The notes: generated by a model not told the origin, from the sequence alone. Shown: positions 23,223 through 32,762, numbered from the stretch's first letter. The stretch is DNA of 62,293 bases from Nitrospirota bacterium (GCA_013151555.1 JAADIA010000049.1:1-62293), one strand, 5' to 3'. Made by a program: numbers and translations.

Positions 23223-24164
23223 CCCTCTCCACCGTCGGTGTATCCAGGCCCACTGGTCGGGATAACGACGGATATAGGATTCCACTACTTTGGTCAATCG
23301 GGATATATTCTCCGGGATATCTTTCTCCGGCTTGCCGGTTGTCTCCAGGGGAAAAGGAGGTTCAATGCGGAGGCTATATTTATTATCCGCCCGGCGAACG
23401 ATAAACATGGGCACAAGCCTCGCTCCTGTTCGCAGAGATAAGACCACCGGACCGACAGCCGTAGGAGCCGGATGGCCGAAGAAATTTACGCTTACTCCTT
23501 CTTTGGAATACTGGTCGCCGAGGAGACAGACTGTTTCGTTCTTCCTCAAGGCTTTCAGGCATTGGCTGATACAACGATGTTGAGGTTTAACCGAAATGAA
23601 TTTGACGTTTACTCTCTCCCCCAATTTTTTTATATAATCTGTTGCCCGGACATCATCCGGGAAACGGATCACATAGCTGAAAGGAAACCCGTCCCGGGCA
23701 AACTTACTCCCGATAAGGGGAAAAACTCCCAGATGAGCAGTGAAGGCAATTACTCCTTTCCCTTCCGCAAGAGCCCGGCTCAGGTTTTCCTTTCCCTCGA
23801 CAACCAATCTCTTTTCCAGACTTTCCAAAGGAAGGAAGGTAAAGCGGATCACCTCAAAGAGTCCTCCCAGAAGATTCTGAAAAGACTTCCGGGCAATAGA
23901 TTTTATTTCCTTTTCGCTCTTCTCTTCACCGAAAGCTAACCGGAGGTTGACAAGGGCGATTCTTCTTCTCCTCCTCCAGGTAAAATAGAGAAGGTCTCCG
24001 GCTTTTCTTCCCAGGAATCCGGACCAGGCCAGGGGTAAAGAGGAAGCCAGTTTTACGATCAGCCGGATGAAAAGGAAACCCATCCCTCGTTCCAGCCTCT
24101 TCTTCTTTCCCGCTTTCTTGCTCACCTGTTTCCCGTCTCCCTTGGATTCAGTATTTTTTGACAA
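23205..24164 (-). CDS. LpxL/HtrB-like lipid A acyltransferase
   Basis: A member of the lipid A biosynthesis lauroyl/myristoyl acyltransferase family, 319 aa from a TTG at 24164 or about 292 aa from ATG 24083, which would avoid most of a 43-nt overlap with waaF. Family signs are SFQNLLGGLFEVIRF, LLGDQYSKEG, the RTGARLVPMF segment and PDQWAWIHRRW. The catalytic His is in TAHLGVFPL, but the acid expected five residues on (HxGNWE) is Pro here. Either a nearby acid substitutes, or activity is altered. It likely adds secondary acyl chains to lipid A with LpxK downstream products. Confidence 0.87.
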   Translation of the reverse strand: MSKNTESKGDGKQVSKKAGKKKRLERGMGFLFIRLIVKLASSLPLAWSGFLGRKAGDLLYFTWRRRRRIALVNLRLAFGEEKSEKEIKSIARKSFQNLLGGLFEVIRFTFLPLESLEKRLVVEGKENLSRALAEGKGVIAFTAHLGVFPLIGSKFARDGFPFSYVIRFPDDVRATDYIKKLGERVNVKFISVKPQHRCISQCLKALRKNETVCLLGDQYSKEGVSVNFFGHPAPTAVGPVVLSLRTGARLVPMFIVRRADNKYSLRIEPPFPLETTGKPEKDIPENISRLTKVVESYIRRYPDQWAWIHRRWRGQSFKV

Positions 24165-25189
24165 CCCCTGAGCACATCTTCAACAGTTATCTTATCCATA
24201 CAGAGATAATCTTTCCGTTTGCATTCTTTCTTCAGGCAGGGAGAACAGGGAGTTGCTTTCCTCAAAACAATACTTTTCTCTCCCAGAGGACAGGTTCTTA
24301 CCGGATCGGTGGAGCCAAAGATGGCCACCAGAGGCGTCTTCACGGCTGCTGCCAGGTGCATCGTCCCGGTATCGTTGGTAATGAATAAAAAGCACCGGGA
24401 AATCAGCGCCCCTAACTCCCGCAGAGTAGTCTGTCCGGCAAGATTGAGTCCGGGAGAATCCATCCTTGCCTCTATAGAATCGGTTATTTCTTTTTCCCCG
24501 GAACTACCGAAGAGGATTATTTTTGCCTGGTATCTTTTTTGCAGCTCCTCGCCCAGCTTGGCGAATCTATCCGGGAACCAGCGTTTAGCCGGACCAAAAG
24601 CTGCCCCCGGGCTGAGACCGATCAGCTTAGCATCCGGAGGAACTTTAGCCTTCCGGAGCAATTTCTTTGCCCTCTTCTCCTCGTCCTTGGTTATCACCCA
24701 GACCAAACGTTTATCCTTCTCATTATCGAGGAACCCGGCAAATAACATCTGCCGGTCGTCTTGCCCATTACCGATAATAGCTTCTACTAATTTCTTGTAA
24801 TAGTCAACCTGATGCTCCTCCCGGAAACGGGAGGGGCGCTTTATCCGTTGAGTAAGCAGGAAGGAACGACCATCGGTGGCATAACCTACCCGTCGGGGTA
24901 TTCCCGCCAACCGGAAGAGAAAAGCGGAAGAGAAAGAGTTGGGGAAGAGCACCCCTAAATCAAATTTAGCCGCTTTCAATCTTCCGGCCAGTCCGCGACG
25001 GCTTTCGCCCTCCTTCATCACATATATTTCCCGGACATCGGGGTTAGCCTCAAACACCGGGGCTACCCATTCCTTGGCTAAGACAACGATCCGGGAATCC
25101 GGGAATTTCTGCCCGAGGAGATGGAGAGCCGGAGTAGAGAGCACGGCATCTCCTATCCAATTGGGCACCCGGACAATTATCTTGAACAT
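24122..25189 (-). CDS. waaF: ADP-heptose:LPS heptosyltransferase II
   Basis: A GT9 enzyme of about 355 aa (start ATG 25189, FKIIVRVPNWIGDAVLS). Key motifs are GLSPGAAFGPAKRWFPDRFA, TNDTGTMHLAAAVKTPLVAIFGSTDP and the C-terminal cysteine cluster CSPCLKKECKRKDYLCM found in WaaF proteins. It transfers heptose to the LPS inner core in the cytoplasm. The gene shows that this organism makes heptose-containing LPS. It partly overlaps the LpxL-like gene, depending on the start chosen there. Confidence 0.93.
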   Translation of the reverse strand: MFKIIVRVPNWIGDAVLSTPALHLLGQKFPDSRIVVLAKEWVAPVFEANPDVREIYVMKEGESRRGLAGRLKAAKFDLGVLFPNSFSSAFLFRLAGIPRRVGYATDGRSFLLTQRIKRPSRFREEHQVDYYKKLVEAIIGNGQDDRQMLFAGFLDNEKDKRLVWVITKDEEKRAKKLLRKAKVPPDAKLIGLSPGAAFGPAKRWFPDRFAKLGEELQKRYQAKIILFGSSGEKEITDSIEARMDSPGLNLAGQTTLRELGALISRCFLFITNDTGTMHLAAAVKTPLVAIFGSTDPVRTCPLGEKSIVLRKATPCSPCLKKECKRKDYLCMDKITVEDVLRGCQKILNPRETGNR

Positions 25190-25254
25190 TTTCAAGAACC
25201 CTTTTCGCTACGGATAAATACAGAGTTGAAAAAACTAAAATAATTTCAAAAATG

Positions 25255-25437
25255 GACAGGATTAACAAGATATACAGGATAGTTTTCTCGAAGAATCTAC
25301 CCCTAAGTGGAAATTTTTTGTAAACTTTTTAGAAAATCCAGTTAATCCGGTGAATCCTGTCAGGCTATTTCTTCTTAAAATTATTAATCTTATGATAACC
25401 AAAGGGTCCACAATCTGTGGTTAAAGTTTTTTTAATC
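25255..25437. repeat. Family A palindrome followed by an H-like fragment
   Basis: GACAGGATTAACAAGATATA at 25255 pairs imperfectly with AATCCGGTGAATCCTGTC ending at 25362. At 25408-25425, CCACAATCTGTGGTTAAAG resembles family H. This fills the spacer between lpxK and waaF. Confidence 0.7.
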
Positions 25438-25445
25438 TTTACTTT

Positions 25446-26609
25446 TCAGGGTATATCCGTAGTCATTTTATTTTCTCTATAGTTTATACTTTCAAGAAAT
25501 TCTCTGCAACAGCTCCTCTCCAGAACTTTTTCCCCTTGCACAATCTTCAGCTTTATCGTCAGGTAAAGCAGTGCCCGGGGAAGTTTTGTTCCCGGCGGGA
25601 TGCGGACAGCATCCTTCTCGGTGGTAACGATGTACTCTGCCCCTTTCCGAAGGGCTTCCTCTCCCACCTCCCGGAGTTCTGCTTCCCGGTACCAGTGATG
25701 GTCCGGGAAACGCCTCTTCCCTACCAATAAAGCTCCCAGTCCGGCCAGGGTTTTCTCAAAAGATTCCGGGCGGCCGATACTGGATAAGGCCAGAACCTTC
25801 TTCCCGGAGAGGCCGGTTAGTTCCCGGCTGTCTCCTGTCTTGAGATCAATTAAACAGTCGGGATTGTGGACCGTCTCCACAATCTTTGCGCCGGGCTTGA
25901 TTTTCTTTAATTTTTCCCTCAACCCCTTGAGGTCGCCGGCCTGGTCCGCCCGGGTTAAGAGAAAAAGGTCCCCTCGCTCCAGGCTTTCTAACGGTTCGCG
26001 CAATCTCCCCCGGGGAAGCAAGTAACCGTTCCCGAAGGGGTTGGCGCTATCAATGACTACTATATCTAAGTCCCTGGTTAAGGGCCAGTACTGATAACCA
26101 TCATCAAGAACGAGGGTATCTACAGCAAAGTTAGTCAGGGCATAATTTCCCGAGGAGATACGGTCCTTTCCCACGAGCACTGCTATCCCCGGCAAGTTTT
26201 TGGCTAAGAGATAAGGTTCGTCTCCGGCTTCCCTAACCTCCATCAAGATATTCTTTCCCCGGGAAACTACTCCCATTTCGCCCGGAGCCCGGGAGCGGGG
26301 AACTCTCTTATACCCGCGACTTAAGATAACTACCTTGTGCTTTCTTTGCTGCAGTTTCTCAACCAACATGGCCACAGCCGGAGTCTTTCCTGTCCCTCCC
26401 ACGGTAATATTTCCTACGCTTATCGTATAGCCGGGCAGCTTCTTCTTTTTTAATAACCGGCAGCGGTAGAGACAAGAACGGAGTTTGAGAAGGAACCCGT
26501 AGATTCCGGAGAGGACAGTTAATCCGAGGCGAAGAAGGCTAAGCAAAAATCCTTTCCCCTCTCCTTCTGTTACTTCTAAAAGAAACTCTTGCCGGTATCG
26601 CTTAATCAA
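25446..26609 (-). CDS. lpxK: Tetraacyldisaccharide 4'-kinase
   Basis: Phosphorylates the lipid A precursor at the 4' position at the cytoplasmic membrane face. The Walker-A-like [57 protein letters not shown] and [20 protein letters not shown] are all LpxK signatures. The frame is open to 26711, but the first about 34 codons are family D/E repeat text. A TTG at 26609 after AAGAGAG is a plausible start, giving 387 aa, somewhat longer than the usual 310-350. It is transcribed after the DUF374 acyltransferase gene. Confidence 0.92.
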   Translation of the reverse strand: MIKRYRQEFLLEVTEGEGKGFLLSLLRLGLTVLSGIYGFLLKLRSCLYRCRLLKKKKLPGYTISVGNITVGGTGKTPAVAMLVEKLQQRKHKVVILSRGYKRVPRSRAPGEMGVVSRGKNILMEVREAGDEPYLLAKNLPGIAVLVGKDRISSGNYALTNFAVDTLVLDDGYQYWPLTRDLDIVVIDSANPFGNGYLLPRGRLREPLESLERGDLFLLTRADQAGDLKGLREKLKKIKPGAKIVETVHNPDCLIDLKTGDSRELTGLSGKKVLALSSIGRPESFEKTLAGLGALLVGKRRFPDHHWYREAELREVGEEALRKGAEYIVTTEKDAVRIPPGTKLPRALLYLTIKLKIVQGEKVLERSCCREFLESINYRENKMTTDIP

Positions 26610-26627
26610 ATTATCTCTCTTCGGTAC

Positions 26628-26825
26628 AAATAGGCACAGAGGCACTAAGGCACTGAATTTAGAAAAATCCGAAATACTAAATCCGAAACTCGAAACAAAT
26701 CCGAAATTCAAATTATCAAAATCCTAAACGTTGTTTTGGTCATTCGTATTTCGGTCATTTGATATTGTTTCGTATTTCGTGCTTCGTGCTTCGAATTTGT
26801 AGTTTGTCACCTTGTGCCTTGCCTT
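26628..26825. repeat. Family D and E repeats spanning two gene ends
   Basis: AAATAGGCACAGAGGCACTA (family D half) is followed by family E units AAATCCGAAATACTAAATCC and, after a centre, GTATTTCGTGCTTCGTGCTT and CGAATTTGTAG. The element provides the C-terminal codons of the acyltransferase at 26724 and an artefactual open extension before lpxK. Confidence 0.7.
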
Positions 26826-27488
26826 TCTTGTCTCATCTTTAAAATATTCATCTGCTTGTTGAGTAATGACCTTCAGTGTTTGTTCCAGCTCTTCTCTCTT
26901 TGCTTCCCGGACCTCAGCGGAGCTCTTGGCGGGAACCTCGACCGGGGAACCGTAAACGAGAACTGCCCGGCTGAAGGGATGAGGGACGATAAAAGCATCC
27001 CAGCTATTCAGGATTGTCTTCCTTCCGGCGCCATAGGTTACCGGAACAATGGGCAACCCGGTCTTTTGAGCCAGATGCACTATCCCCGGCTGAACCTTGT
27101 ATTTAGGACCTTGAGGGCCATCGGGAGTAACCGCTCCGTCATATCCCGATTTCAACTTTTTAGTCATCTGAAGAAGAGCCCGGGCTCCCCGGGAGGTAGT
27201 TGACCCGCGAATTGCTCCCGTCCCGAATTTATGAATGGTCCGGCTTATGTATTCCCCATCCCGGCTGGAACTGACCAGCACGATAATTCCCCGATGGCGA
27301 AGGGCATAAGTTATCAGAAGCAAACGATTATGCCAGAAGGCATAGATAACATGTTCCCCGGATTCTTTAAGAGCTTTGAGATGTTCTTCTCCTCTTACCT
27401 TCCATCGGACCGTCTTTCCTATCAGGGAGATGAATAGCCACCCCAAGAAAGGAATAAGCCGAAGCAGCAACCAGTCTTTTAGCATCAA
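26724..27488 (-). CDS. DUF374-family lysophospholipid acyltransferase-like protein
   Basis: A 254-aa protein with an N-terminal membrane segment and the DUF374 (LPLAT-like) signatures FWHNRLLLITYALRHRG, SSSRDGEYISRTIHKFG, RGSTTSRGARALLQM and TPDGPQGPKYKVQPGIVHLAQ. It commonly sits beside LpxK or KdtA and may acylate a lipid A or glycolipid precursor. The last about 30 residues (KVTNYKFEARSTKYETISN) are encoded by a family E repeat, so the natural end was probably near YFKDETRKA. Confidence 0.87.
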   Translation of the reverse strand: MMLKDWLLLRLIPFLGWLFISLIGKTVRWKVRGEEHLKALKESGEHVIYAFWHNRLLLITYALRHRGIIVLVSSSRDGEYISRTIHKFGTGAIRGSTTSRGARALLQMTKKLKSGYDGAVTPDGPQGPKYKVQPGIVHLAQKTGLPIVPVTYGAGRKTILNSWDAFIVPHPFSRAVLVYGSPVEVPAKSSAEVREAKREELEQTLKVITQQADEYFKDETRKARHKVTNYKFEARSTKYETISNDRNTNDQNNV

Positions 27489-27507
27489 TTAGCGCACCTT
27501 TGGTGTG

Positions 27508-27632
27508 TATATAGGCACAGAGGCACTAAGGCACAGAGGCACAAAGTTGAAAAAACCTAAAAGAAACTGCAAGTATTGGCTCCTGTCTTTCCTTTGTGCC
27601 TTTGTCACTCTGTGCCTTTGTGCCTTCTTTCT
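27508..27632. repeat. Family D repeat (GGCACAGAGGCAC palindrome)
   Basis: TAGGCACAGAGGCACTAAGG and CACAGAGGCACAAAG on the left are complementary to CTTTGTGCCTTTGTCACTCT and GTGCCTTTGTGCC on the right (27593-27627), forming a long imperfect stem between msbA and the acyltransferase gene. Confidence 0.8.
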
Positions 27633-27635
27633 GCT

Positions 27636-29513
27636 TTAATATTCCTGCTGAAACTGCATCTCATAGAGCCTTTTATAAAGTCCTCCGTTAGTCAGGAGTT
27701 CCTCATGCCGGCCCCTTTCCATGATCTTTCCCTGATCCAGCACCACTATTACATCGGCCTTCCTGACCGTGGATAACCGGTGGGCAATGACGAAAGTGGT
27801 TCTTCCTTTCATTAACTTATCAAGGGCGTCCTGAACCAACCTTTCCGATTCCGAATCCAATGCTGAAGTAGCCTCATCCAGAATGAGGATAGCCGGGTCT
27901 TTCAGGATTGCCCGGGCAATAGCCAACCGTTGCCTTTCTCCTCCGGAAAGTCTCATACCCCGGTCGCCGATTTTGGTCTCATACCCTTCCGGCATCTTCG
28001 TAATGAACCCGTGCGCATTGGCGGCCTCTGTAGCAGAGATTATCTCTTCCTTGGAGATATCCTCTCTCCCATAAGCAATATTCTTGCGCACGGTATCGTG
28101 AAAGAGGATAGTTTCCTGGGTAACGATTCCCATCTGCCCCCGCAGAGATTTCAGGGTTACCTCCCTTATATCCCGATTGTCAATCTCGATATGGCCTGAG
28201 GTGGGGTCATAGAAACGAGGGATAAGATTAACCAGGGTCGTCTTGCCTACTCCGGTGGGACCGACAATAGCTATTATATCTCCTACCTTAGCTTCCAGGT
28301 TGATATCCGTAAGGACTTTTTTCTTCCCATAGGAAAAACTCACCTTGAGGAAGCGAATCCCTTCTTTAATTTCGGGAAGAACAAGAGCGTCCTTCTTCTC
28401 TTTAACAGAGGGCTCGCTATCCAGCATCCGGAAGATGCGTTTCCCTGCAGATAGTCCTTCCTGGATATCCACATTAACCTTGCTCAATTTGGTGAAAGGG
28501 GGAGCAAGAGAAGCTAAAATAGCAATGAAGAAAATAAAGTATTCCGGAGCGATATCTCCTCTCAAGACATACCAACCTCCGTATAAGAGAACCACAGACC
28601 CTCCCAGATTAGCCAGGAAATCGACCAGAGGAGAGAGGCCGCTTTTACGCTTCATCGACTTCATAATTACCTGAAATAAGCTCAGGTTCTCCCTCCGGAA
28701 CTTACCGATCTCATAATCTTCCATAGAGAAGGCTCTAACGACATGCCCGCCGGAGATGGTTTCCTGAAGAAGCGAATAAATATCAGCCATCTTTTCCTGA
28801 GAGCGAGTGGTAATTTTACGTATTTCCTTTCCAATCCGGGCCGTAGGATACGCTATTAAGGGAACGATGATTAGGGATAACAGAGCTAATCTCCAGGGGA
28901 TGAAGATGAACATGGTACTTATGAAGATGATCACGGAAAGTGACTGTTGGAGGAAACTGCGCAGAGCTCCGGAAACAGCCCTATCGACAAAACCCACATC
29001 ATTGGTCAGCCGGGAGATGATAGTGCCTGTACGGCGCTTGCTGAAATAGTCCAAAGAGAGAAATTGTAACTTCTCATAGAGCGCTAAACGCAAATCTTTA
29101 ACTATCCCCTGGCCGATATAAGCCATGAGATATTCCCGCCCAAAGGAAGCTAATCCTCTCAGGAAAGTAAATACCAATAAGGCAACCACGATGACGATAA
29201 GTAATTGCTGCCGGGAGTATCTGTCGAGAAAGGCCGTTACTCTTATCCTTGCCTCTTCCTTAAACCCTTTTACCTTTCCAAAGAAGGGTGCCAGCGGCAT
29301 CCCTTTGACTTTTTCTATCCCGTCTCTCACTTCCTCGTTTGCCGGAGTGGCTATTGAGGGTTGTCCCGTTATCAAAATTCTTCCCATAAAGGGAATAATC
29401 GTAGATAGGGAAAGGAGGTTAAAGAGGGAAAAGAGAATCATGCAGACAATAGCAGCGACAAACCGCCCTCTATAAGGATTAAGAAGCTTTAACAATCTCA
29501 AGTATAATTTCAT
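27636..29513 (-). CDS. msbA: MsbA-like lipid A/glycolipid ABC exporter
   Basis: A 625-aa half-transporter with a fused membrane domain and ATPase. The first about 340 residues hold six membrane helices. The nucleotide-binding domain shows Walker A GPTGVGKTTLVN near 415, Q-loop VTQETILF, signature LSGGERQRLAIARA, Walker B ILILDEATSALD and the switch His in IAHRLSTV. It heads the minus-strand LPS cluster, so flipping of lipid A-core is the natural role. An insertion of about 60 residues between TM1 and TM2 is longer than in E. coli MsbA. Confidence 0.9.
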   Translation of the reverse strand: MKLYLRLLKLLNPYRGRFVAAIVCMILFSLFNLLSLSTIIPFMGRILITGQPSIATPANEEVRDGIEKVKGMPLAPFFGKVKGFKEEARIRVTAFLDRYSRQQLLIVIVVALLVFTFLRGLASFGREYLMAYIGQGIVKDLRLALYEKLQFLSLDYFSKRRTGTIISRLTNDVGFVDRAVSGALRSFLQQSLSVIIFISTMFIFIPWRLALLSLIIVPLIAYPTARIGKEIRKITTRSQEKMADIYSLLQETISGGHVVRAFSMEDYEIGKFRRENLSLFQVIMKSMKRKSGLSPLVDFLANLGGSVVLLYGGWYVLRGDIAPEYFIFFIAILASLAPPFTKLSKVNVDIQEGLSAGKRIFRMLDSEPSVKEKKDALVLPEIKEGIRFLKVSFSYGKKKVLTDINLEAKVGDIIAIVGPTGVGKTTLVNLIPRFYDPTSGHIEIDNRDIREVTLKSLRGQMGIVTQETILFHDTVRKNIAYGREDISKEEIISATEAANAHGFITKMPEGYETKIGDRGMRLSGGERQRLAIARAILKDPAILILDEATSALDSESERLVQDALDKLMKGRTTFVIAHRLSTVRKADVIVVLDQGKIMERGRHEELLTNGGLYKRLYEMQFQQEY

Positions 29514-29762
29514 TTATATATCCATTTCCCCATAGAATTGCCGGGCGATTCCTGGAGCTAAGCCCCTGAGAATACATCCGCAATTTCCAGAGGCAGATTG
29601 CAGAGGGCCGGGGCATCTTGCTCTCTGCTTCTCCATTTTAAGAAAAGGTATGAATAGAACGGGGGTAACGTTCTCAGAATTATATCTGAAAACTACCTTA
29701 TCGTCAATAAAAACTCATCACTTCAGGGGCAACGAATAGGTCCATCTTAATTGTTTGGGTTC
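29514..29762. other. Spacer with no recognised gene
   Basis: I see no open frame worth calling, no repeat of the named families and no clear RNA fold in this 249-nt gap between alr and msbA. It should contain the promoter of the minus-strand LPS cluster, but I could not place one with confidence. Confidence 0.5.
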
Positions 29763-30887
29763 TTATACATAAATCCGGGGTACCCTTTTTCCCAAACGGG
29801 AAACGATTTCGTGGGGGACCGTCCCTATCCATTCAGCTATCTCCTCCACTGTGATCCTTGCCTCGTTCTGATTTCCTATTAAAATTACCTCGTCCCCGAC
29901 CTTTACCCCGGGGATATGCCCTACCTCTATCATTGTCTGGTCCATACAGATTCGCCCTCTAATCGGGGCTCGTTTCCCTCTTACCAACACCTCGCCCTTA
30001 TTGGATAGAGCGCGGCTGTAACCATCACCGTAACCGATGGGAAGCGTAGCGATCACTGTTTCCCTCCCGGTAACGTAAGTCCGACCATAGCTGATAGGCC
30101 TCCCGGAAGGAGTCTTCTTTAAATAAACTATCTTCGTCTTCAGAGAAAGAGCCGGCCTTAAATCCAGACTTTTTTTCATTGCCAGGGAAGGATAAAGTCC
30201 GTAAATGAGAAGCCCGGGGCGGAGCAAATCGAAATAACTCTCCGGTAAATTCAGGATAGCGGCACTGTTAGCCATATGCTTCAGGGGAATATCCGTCCCT
30301 GCTCTTGCCAGGCGGCCAAGCACTTCTTTAAACCGCTCAATCTGGATGAGGCTAAAGGTTTTATCTTCCTCATCGGCAGAGGGGAAATGCGTATAGATGC
30401 CCTCTATCTCCAGGCTTTTTTTCTTTCCTAACTTCCTGATAAAATCTGCCGCTTCTTCGAAGTAGACTCCAACCCGTCCCATCCCGGTATCTACCTTGAC
30501 GTGCACTTTTATTTTTTGCCCCGGGACTTTCTCCCTCCCCAGGCAGGCCAGAGAAGAGGCAAACTCTTCCGTGCAAACGGTAGCCGTGAGATTGTACTTA
30601 ACTATCTTCTCTGCTTCCTCCGGCAAGCTGGAGCCAAAGATTAAGATAGGAGCCTCCAGGCCGGCTTCCCTCAATTCCAGAGCCTCGTTCAGGCCGGCTA
30701 CTCCCAGGTAGTTAACTCCTGCGGCCAGAATTGTCTGTGAAACAGGAATAACTCCATGCCCGTAAGCATCGGCCTTAACCACTCCCAGGATCCGGACTTC
30801 CTTGCCTGCCTTCTTCCGGACTTCCCTTATATTGTGAGCCACCGCTCCTAAATCGATTTCTGCCCGGGTTGGTCTATAGTCAGCCAT
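29763..30887 (-). CDS. alr: Alanine racemase
   Basis: Interconverts L- and D-alanine for peptidoglycan. About 374 aa from ATG 30887 (ADYRPTRAEIDL), with AGGTG upstream; the 10 codons before it are not family sequence. PLP Lys is in GVVKADAYGHG near residue 38, DTGMGRVGV is in the barrel, and the catalytic Tyr lies in PISYGRTYVTGR with the C-terminal RGRICMDQTMIEVG. It follows the malate dehydrogenase gene in the same direction; no functional link is evident. Confidence 0.95.
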   Translation of the reverse strand: MADYRPTRAEIDLGAVAHNIREVRKKAGKEVRILGVVKADAYGHGVIPVSQTILAAGVNYLGVAGLNEALELREAGLEAPILIFGSSLPEEAEKIVKYNLTATVCTEEFASSLACLGREKVPGQKIKVHVKVDTGMGRVGVYFEEAADFIRKLGKKKSLEIEGIYTHFPSADEEDKTFSLIQIERFKEVLGRLARAGTDIPLKHMANSAAILNLPESYFDLLRPGLLIYGLYPSLAMKKSLDLRPALSLKTKIVYLKKTPSGRPISYGRTYVTGRETVIATLPIGYGDGYSRALSNKGEVLVRGKRAPIRGRICMDQTMIEVGHIPGVKVGDEVILIGNQNEARITVEEIAEWIGTVPHEIVSRLGKRVPRIYV

Positions 30888-30970
30888 GATAGCACCTGTT
30901 GTAAAAGAAGGGTTCAAGAGAAAAAACTTTAAGAGATAAACCCAGGAATCCTTGCCCTCTCTCTTTCCTT

Positions 30971-31891
30971 CTATATGCCAAGATTCTTCAGAGCCTCTTT
31001 TATCTCTGCCTCTGCTTTATGTAAAGTTGCTTTCTCTTCCGAATTCAAATCTAAAGGGATAATCTCTTCTACCCCCTCTTTCCCCAACCTCACCGGCACG
31101 CCGATACAGATACCTTCCAGTCCGTATTCTCCCTGCAAATAGACGGAAGCCGGGAGAATTTCCTTTTTATCCCGGACGATTATCTCCGCCATCTCGGCAA
31201 TGGAAGCTGCCGGGGCTACATAAGCGCTGCCTGTTTTCAGGAAACCAACAATCTCCGCCCCGGCCTTCCGGGTGCGATTGATGAGATTATCTATCTGCTC
31301 CCGGGAGATAATCTCCGGGATCGGTTTCCCGGAAACGGTACAGTGTTCCGGTAAAGGCAACATCAATTCACTATGCATCCCGATAACTAAGGCCGAGGTC
31401 TCCCTGACCGGCACTTTCATTTCCTCAGCCAGGAAATAACGGAAACGAGACGAGTCCAGCACTCCTCCCATTCCCAGGACTTTCTCCCGTTTAAAACCAC
31501 TTACTTTAAAAGCCAAATAAGTCATTACATCCAGAGGGTTGGTTACCATAACAATCTTAGCCTGGGGACTGTACTTCACTACCTCTTCCACTACAGACCG
31601 GACGATAGTCGCATTCTTTCTCAATAAATCCAGACGACTCATCCCCGGTTTCCGGGCTAACCCGGCCGTGATTACCACTAACTCCGAACCGGCCGTATCC
31701 CCATAATCGTTTGAACCCATTATAACATTATCAAACCTCGACAAAGGAGATGCCTGCATCATATCCAGAGCTTTACCCTGAGGGAGTCCTTCTACTACAT
31801 CTACCAGGACAATCTTTGCCAATTCCTTTACCGCCATAAAAAGAGCTGCTGTCGCTCCTACATTTCCGCTGCCGATAACGCTGATTTTCAC
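30971..31891 (-). CDS. mdh: Malate dehydrogenase (LDH-like family)
   Basis: A 306-aa NAD-dependent dehydrogenase starting at GTG 31891 behind AGAGGAGG. The Rossmann loop is GSGNVGATAA, the NAD-specifying Asp is in VLVDVVEG, and the substrate loop ARKPGMSRLDLL carries the Arg typical of malate rather than lactate enzymes. The catalytic His is present, but the usual GxHGD motif reads GMHSELM, an uncommon variant. It interconverts malate and oxaloacetate, probably in a partial TCA cycle with the 2-oxoacid oxidoreductase at 42291-44702. Confidence 0.92.
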   Translation of the reverse strand: MKISVIGSGNVGATAALFMAVKELAKIVLVDVVEGLPQGKALDMMQASPLSRFDNVIMGSNDYGDTAGSELVVITAGLARKPGMSRLDLLRKNATIVRSVVEEVVKYSPQAKIVMVTNPLDVMTYLAFKVSGFKREKVLGMGGVLDSSRFRYFLAEEMKVPVRETSALVIGMHSELMLPLPEHCTVSGKPIPEIISREQIDNLINRTRKAGAEIVGFLKTGSAYVAPAASIAEMAEIIVRDKKEILPASVYLQGEYGLEGICIGVPVRLGKEGVEEIIPLDLNSEEKATLHKAEAEIKEALKNLGI

Positions 31892-31912
31892 TGTTTTCCT
31901 CCTCTGTTATTT

Positions 31913-31942
31913 TGACGGGATGAACAGGATTAACCGGTCAAA
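31913..31942. repeat. Half copy of family A
   Basis: GACGGGATGAACAGGATTAA (31914-31933) is the left arm of family A without its partner. Confidence 0.5.
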
Positions 31943-31979
31943 TTTTCTTCACGTTTTGTTATCTTATTCTGATCGGGTT

Positions 31980-32495
31980 CTAATCTTGAACATCCTCTTC
32001 CATCTCCATCCCCTTGGCGATAAGATATCCCCGGGCTCTTTCCGCCAATTTGTACCGGGAGACGAGCTCCCAGAAAGATTTGCTATGATTGGGCTCGATT
32101 ATATGAGCCATCTCATGAAGAAGGACATAATCCCTTACCCACTCCGGCATCTCTGCCAGGCGATGGGAAAGACGGATAGTCCCCGTCCGATAATTACAAC
32201 TCCCAAACTGCTTATTCTGGTTAGTTACATACTTTATCAATGAAACTTTTAGCCGTCCGCCAAAATATCTTTTGTTCAGCCTCTGTCCTATCTTTTCCAG
32301 ACTCTCTTTTGACTTCAACTCCTTTTTAATTTTTCGCTTCTCAAACCGGGTTTTAAAATCCTCAACCACTTTCTTAAGTTTATCATCGGGAATATTCTCC
32401 GGAGCATGGACGTGCATTACCTTCCCCACCACGCGGGCACTAATAGTTCTCTTCCGTCTTCGACTGCGAATGATTTTTACTTCCATCGGGTTCAT
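31980..32495 (-). CDS. YgjP-type zinc metallopeptidase domain protein
   Basis: About 171 aa from ATG 32495 with GGAG upstream. The YgjP/WLM-like Zn site is LLHEMAHIIEPNHSKSFW (HExxH and a downstream His). The N-terminal part has RSRRRKRTISARVVG and QFGSCNYRTGTIRLSHRLAEMP, typical of the family (DUF45). Function in bacteria is unclear; a DNA-protein crosslink repair peptidase role is known only for distant relatives. The open frame before 32495 runs through a hairpin (32520-32545) and is not coding. Confidence 0.88.
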   Translation of the reverse strand: MNPMEVKIIRSRRRKRTISARVVGKVMHVHAPENIPDDKLKKVVEDFKTRFEKRKIKKELKSKESLEKIGQRLNKRYFGGRLKVSLIKYVTNQNKQFGSCNYRTGTIRLSHRLAEMPEWVRDYVLLHEMAHIIEPNHSKSFWELVSRYKLAERARGYLIAKGMEMEEDVQD

Positions 32496-32519
32496 TTCCG
32501 TTTGTTTCTCCTTAATGAT

Positions 32520-32550
32520 AAAGGCTTCCCGGTCGGGAAGCCTTTTCTTA
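32520..32550 (+). terminator. Perfect 11-bp hairpin with short T run
   Basis: AAAGGCTTCCC (32520-32530) pairs perfectly with GGGAAGCCTTT (32535-32545) around GGTC, followed by TCTTA. The shape is that of an intrinsic terminator, but no plus-strand gene ends here; it may shield the divergent promoter region or be a leader hairpin of the YgjP gene. Confidence 0.35.
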
Positions 32551-32675
32551 ATCTGACTCTTTGTTCTATTCGGGGAAAACATTTATTATCTCACTATTGG
32601 ACTTGCAGCAAGTTTATTATGCAAAAAGATTTACTGTTTGTCAAACAAGCTGGAAAAAATGAGCCCTCTTCTATT

Positions 32676-32705
32676 TTGACACCCTTGCCCATATTGTGTT
32701 AGAAT
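32676..32705 (+). promoter_or_regulatory. Sigma70-like promoter
   Basis: TTGACA at 32676-32681, 18-nt spacer, TAGAAT at 32700-32705. It lies 57 nt before the start codon at 32763. Confidence 0.6.
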
Positions 32706-32762
32706 CAAGTTGAGTCCGTGACAGTTAACGACATTCTATAAATGTGGAAGGAGGATAAACGG

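Noticed and set aside
26610-26711. Extended N-terminus of LpxK (open frame to 26711)
   Set aside because: Those codons are family D/E repeat text and do not match LpxK; the family starts nearer residue 35-50 of that frame.
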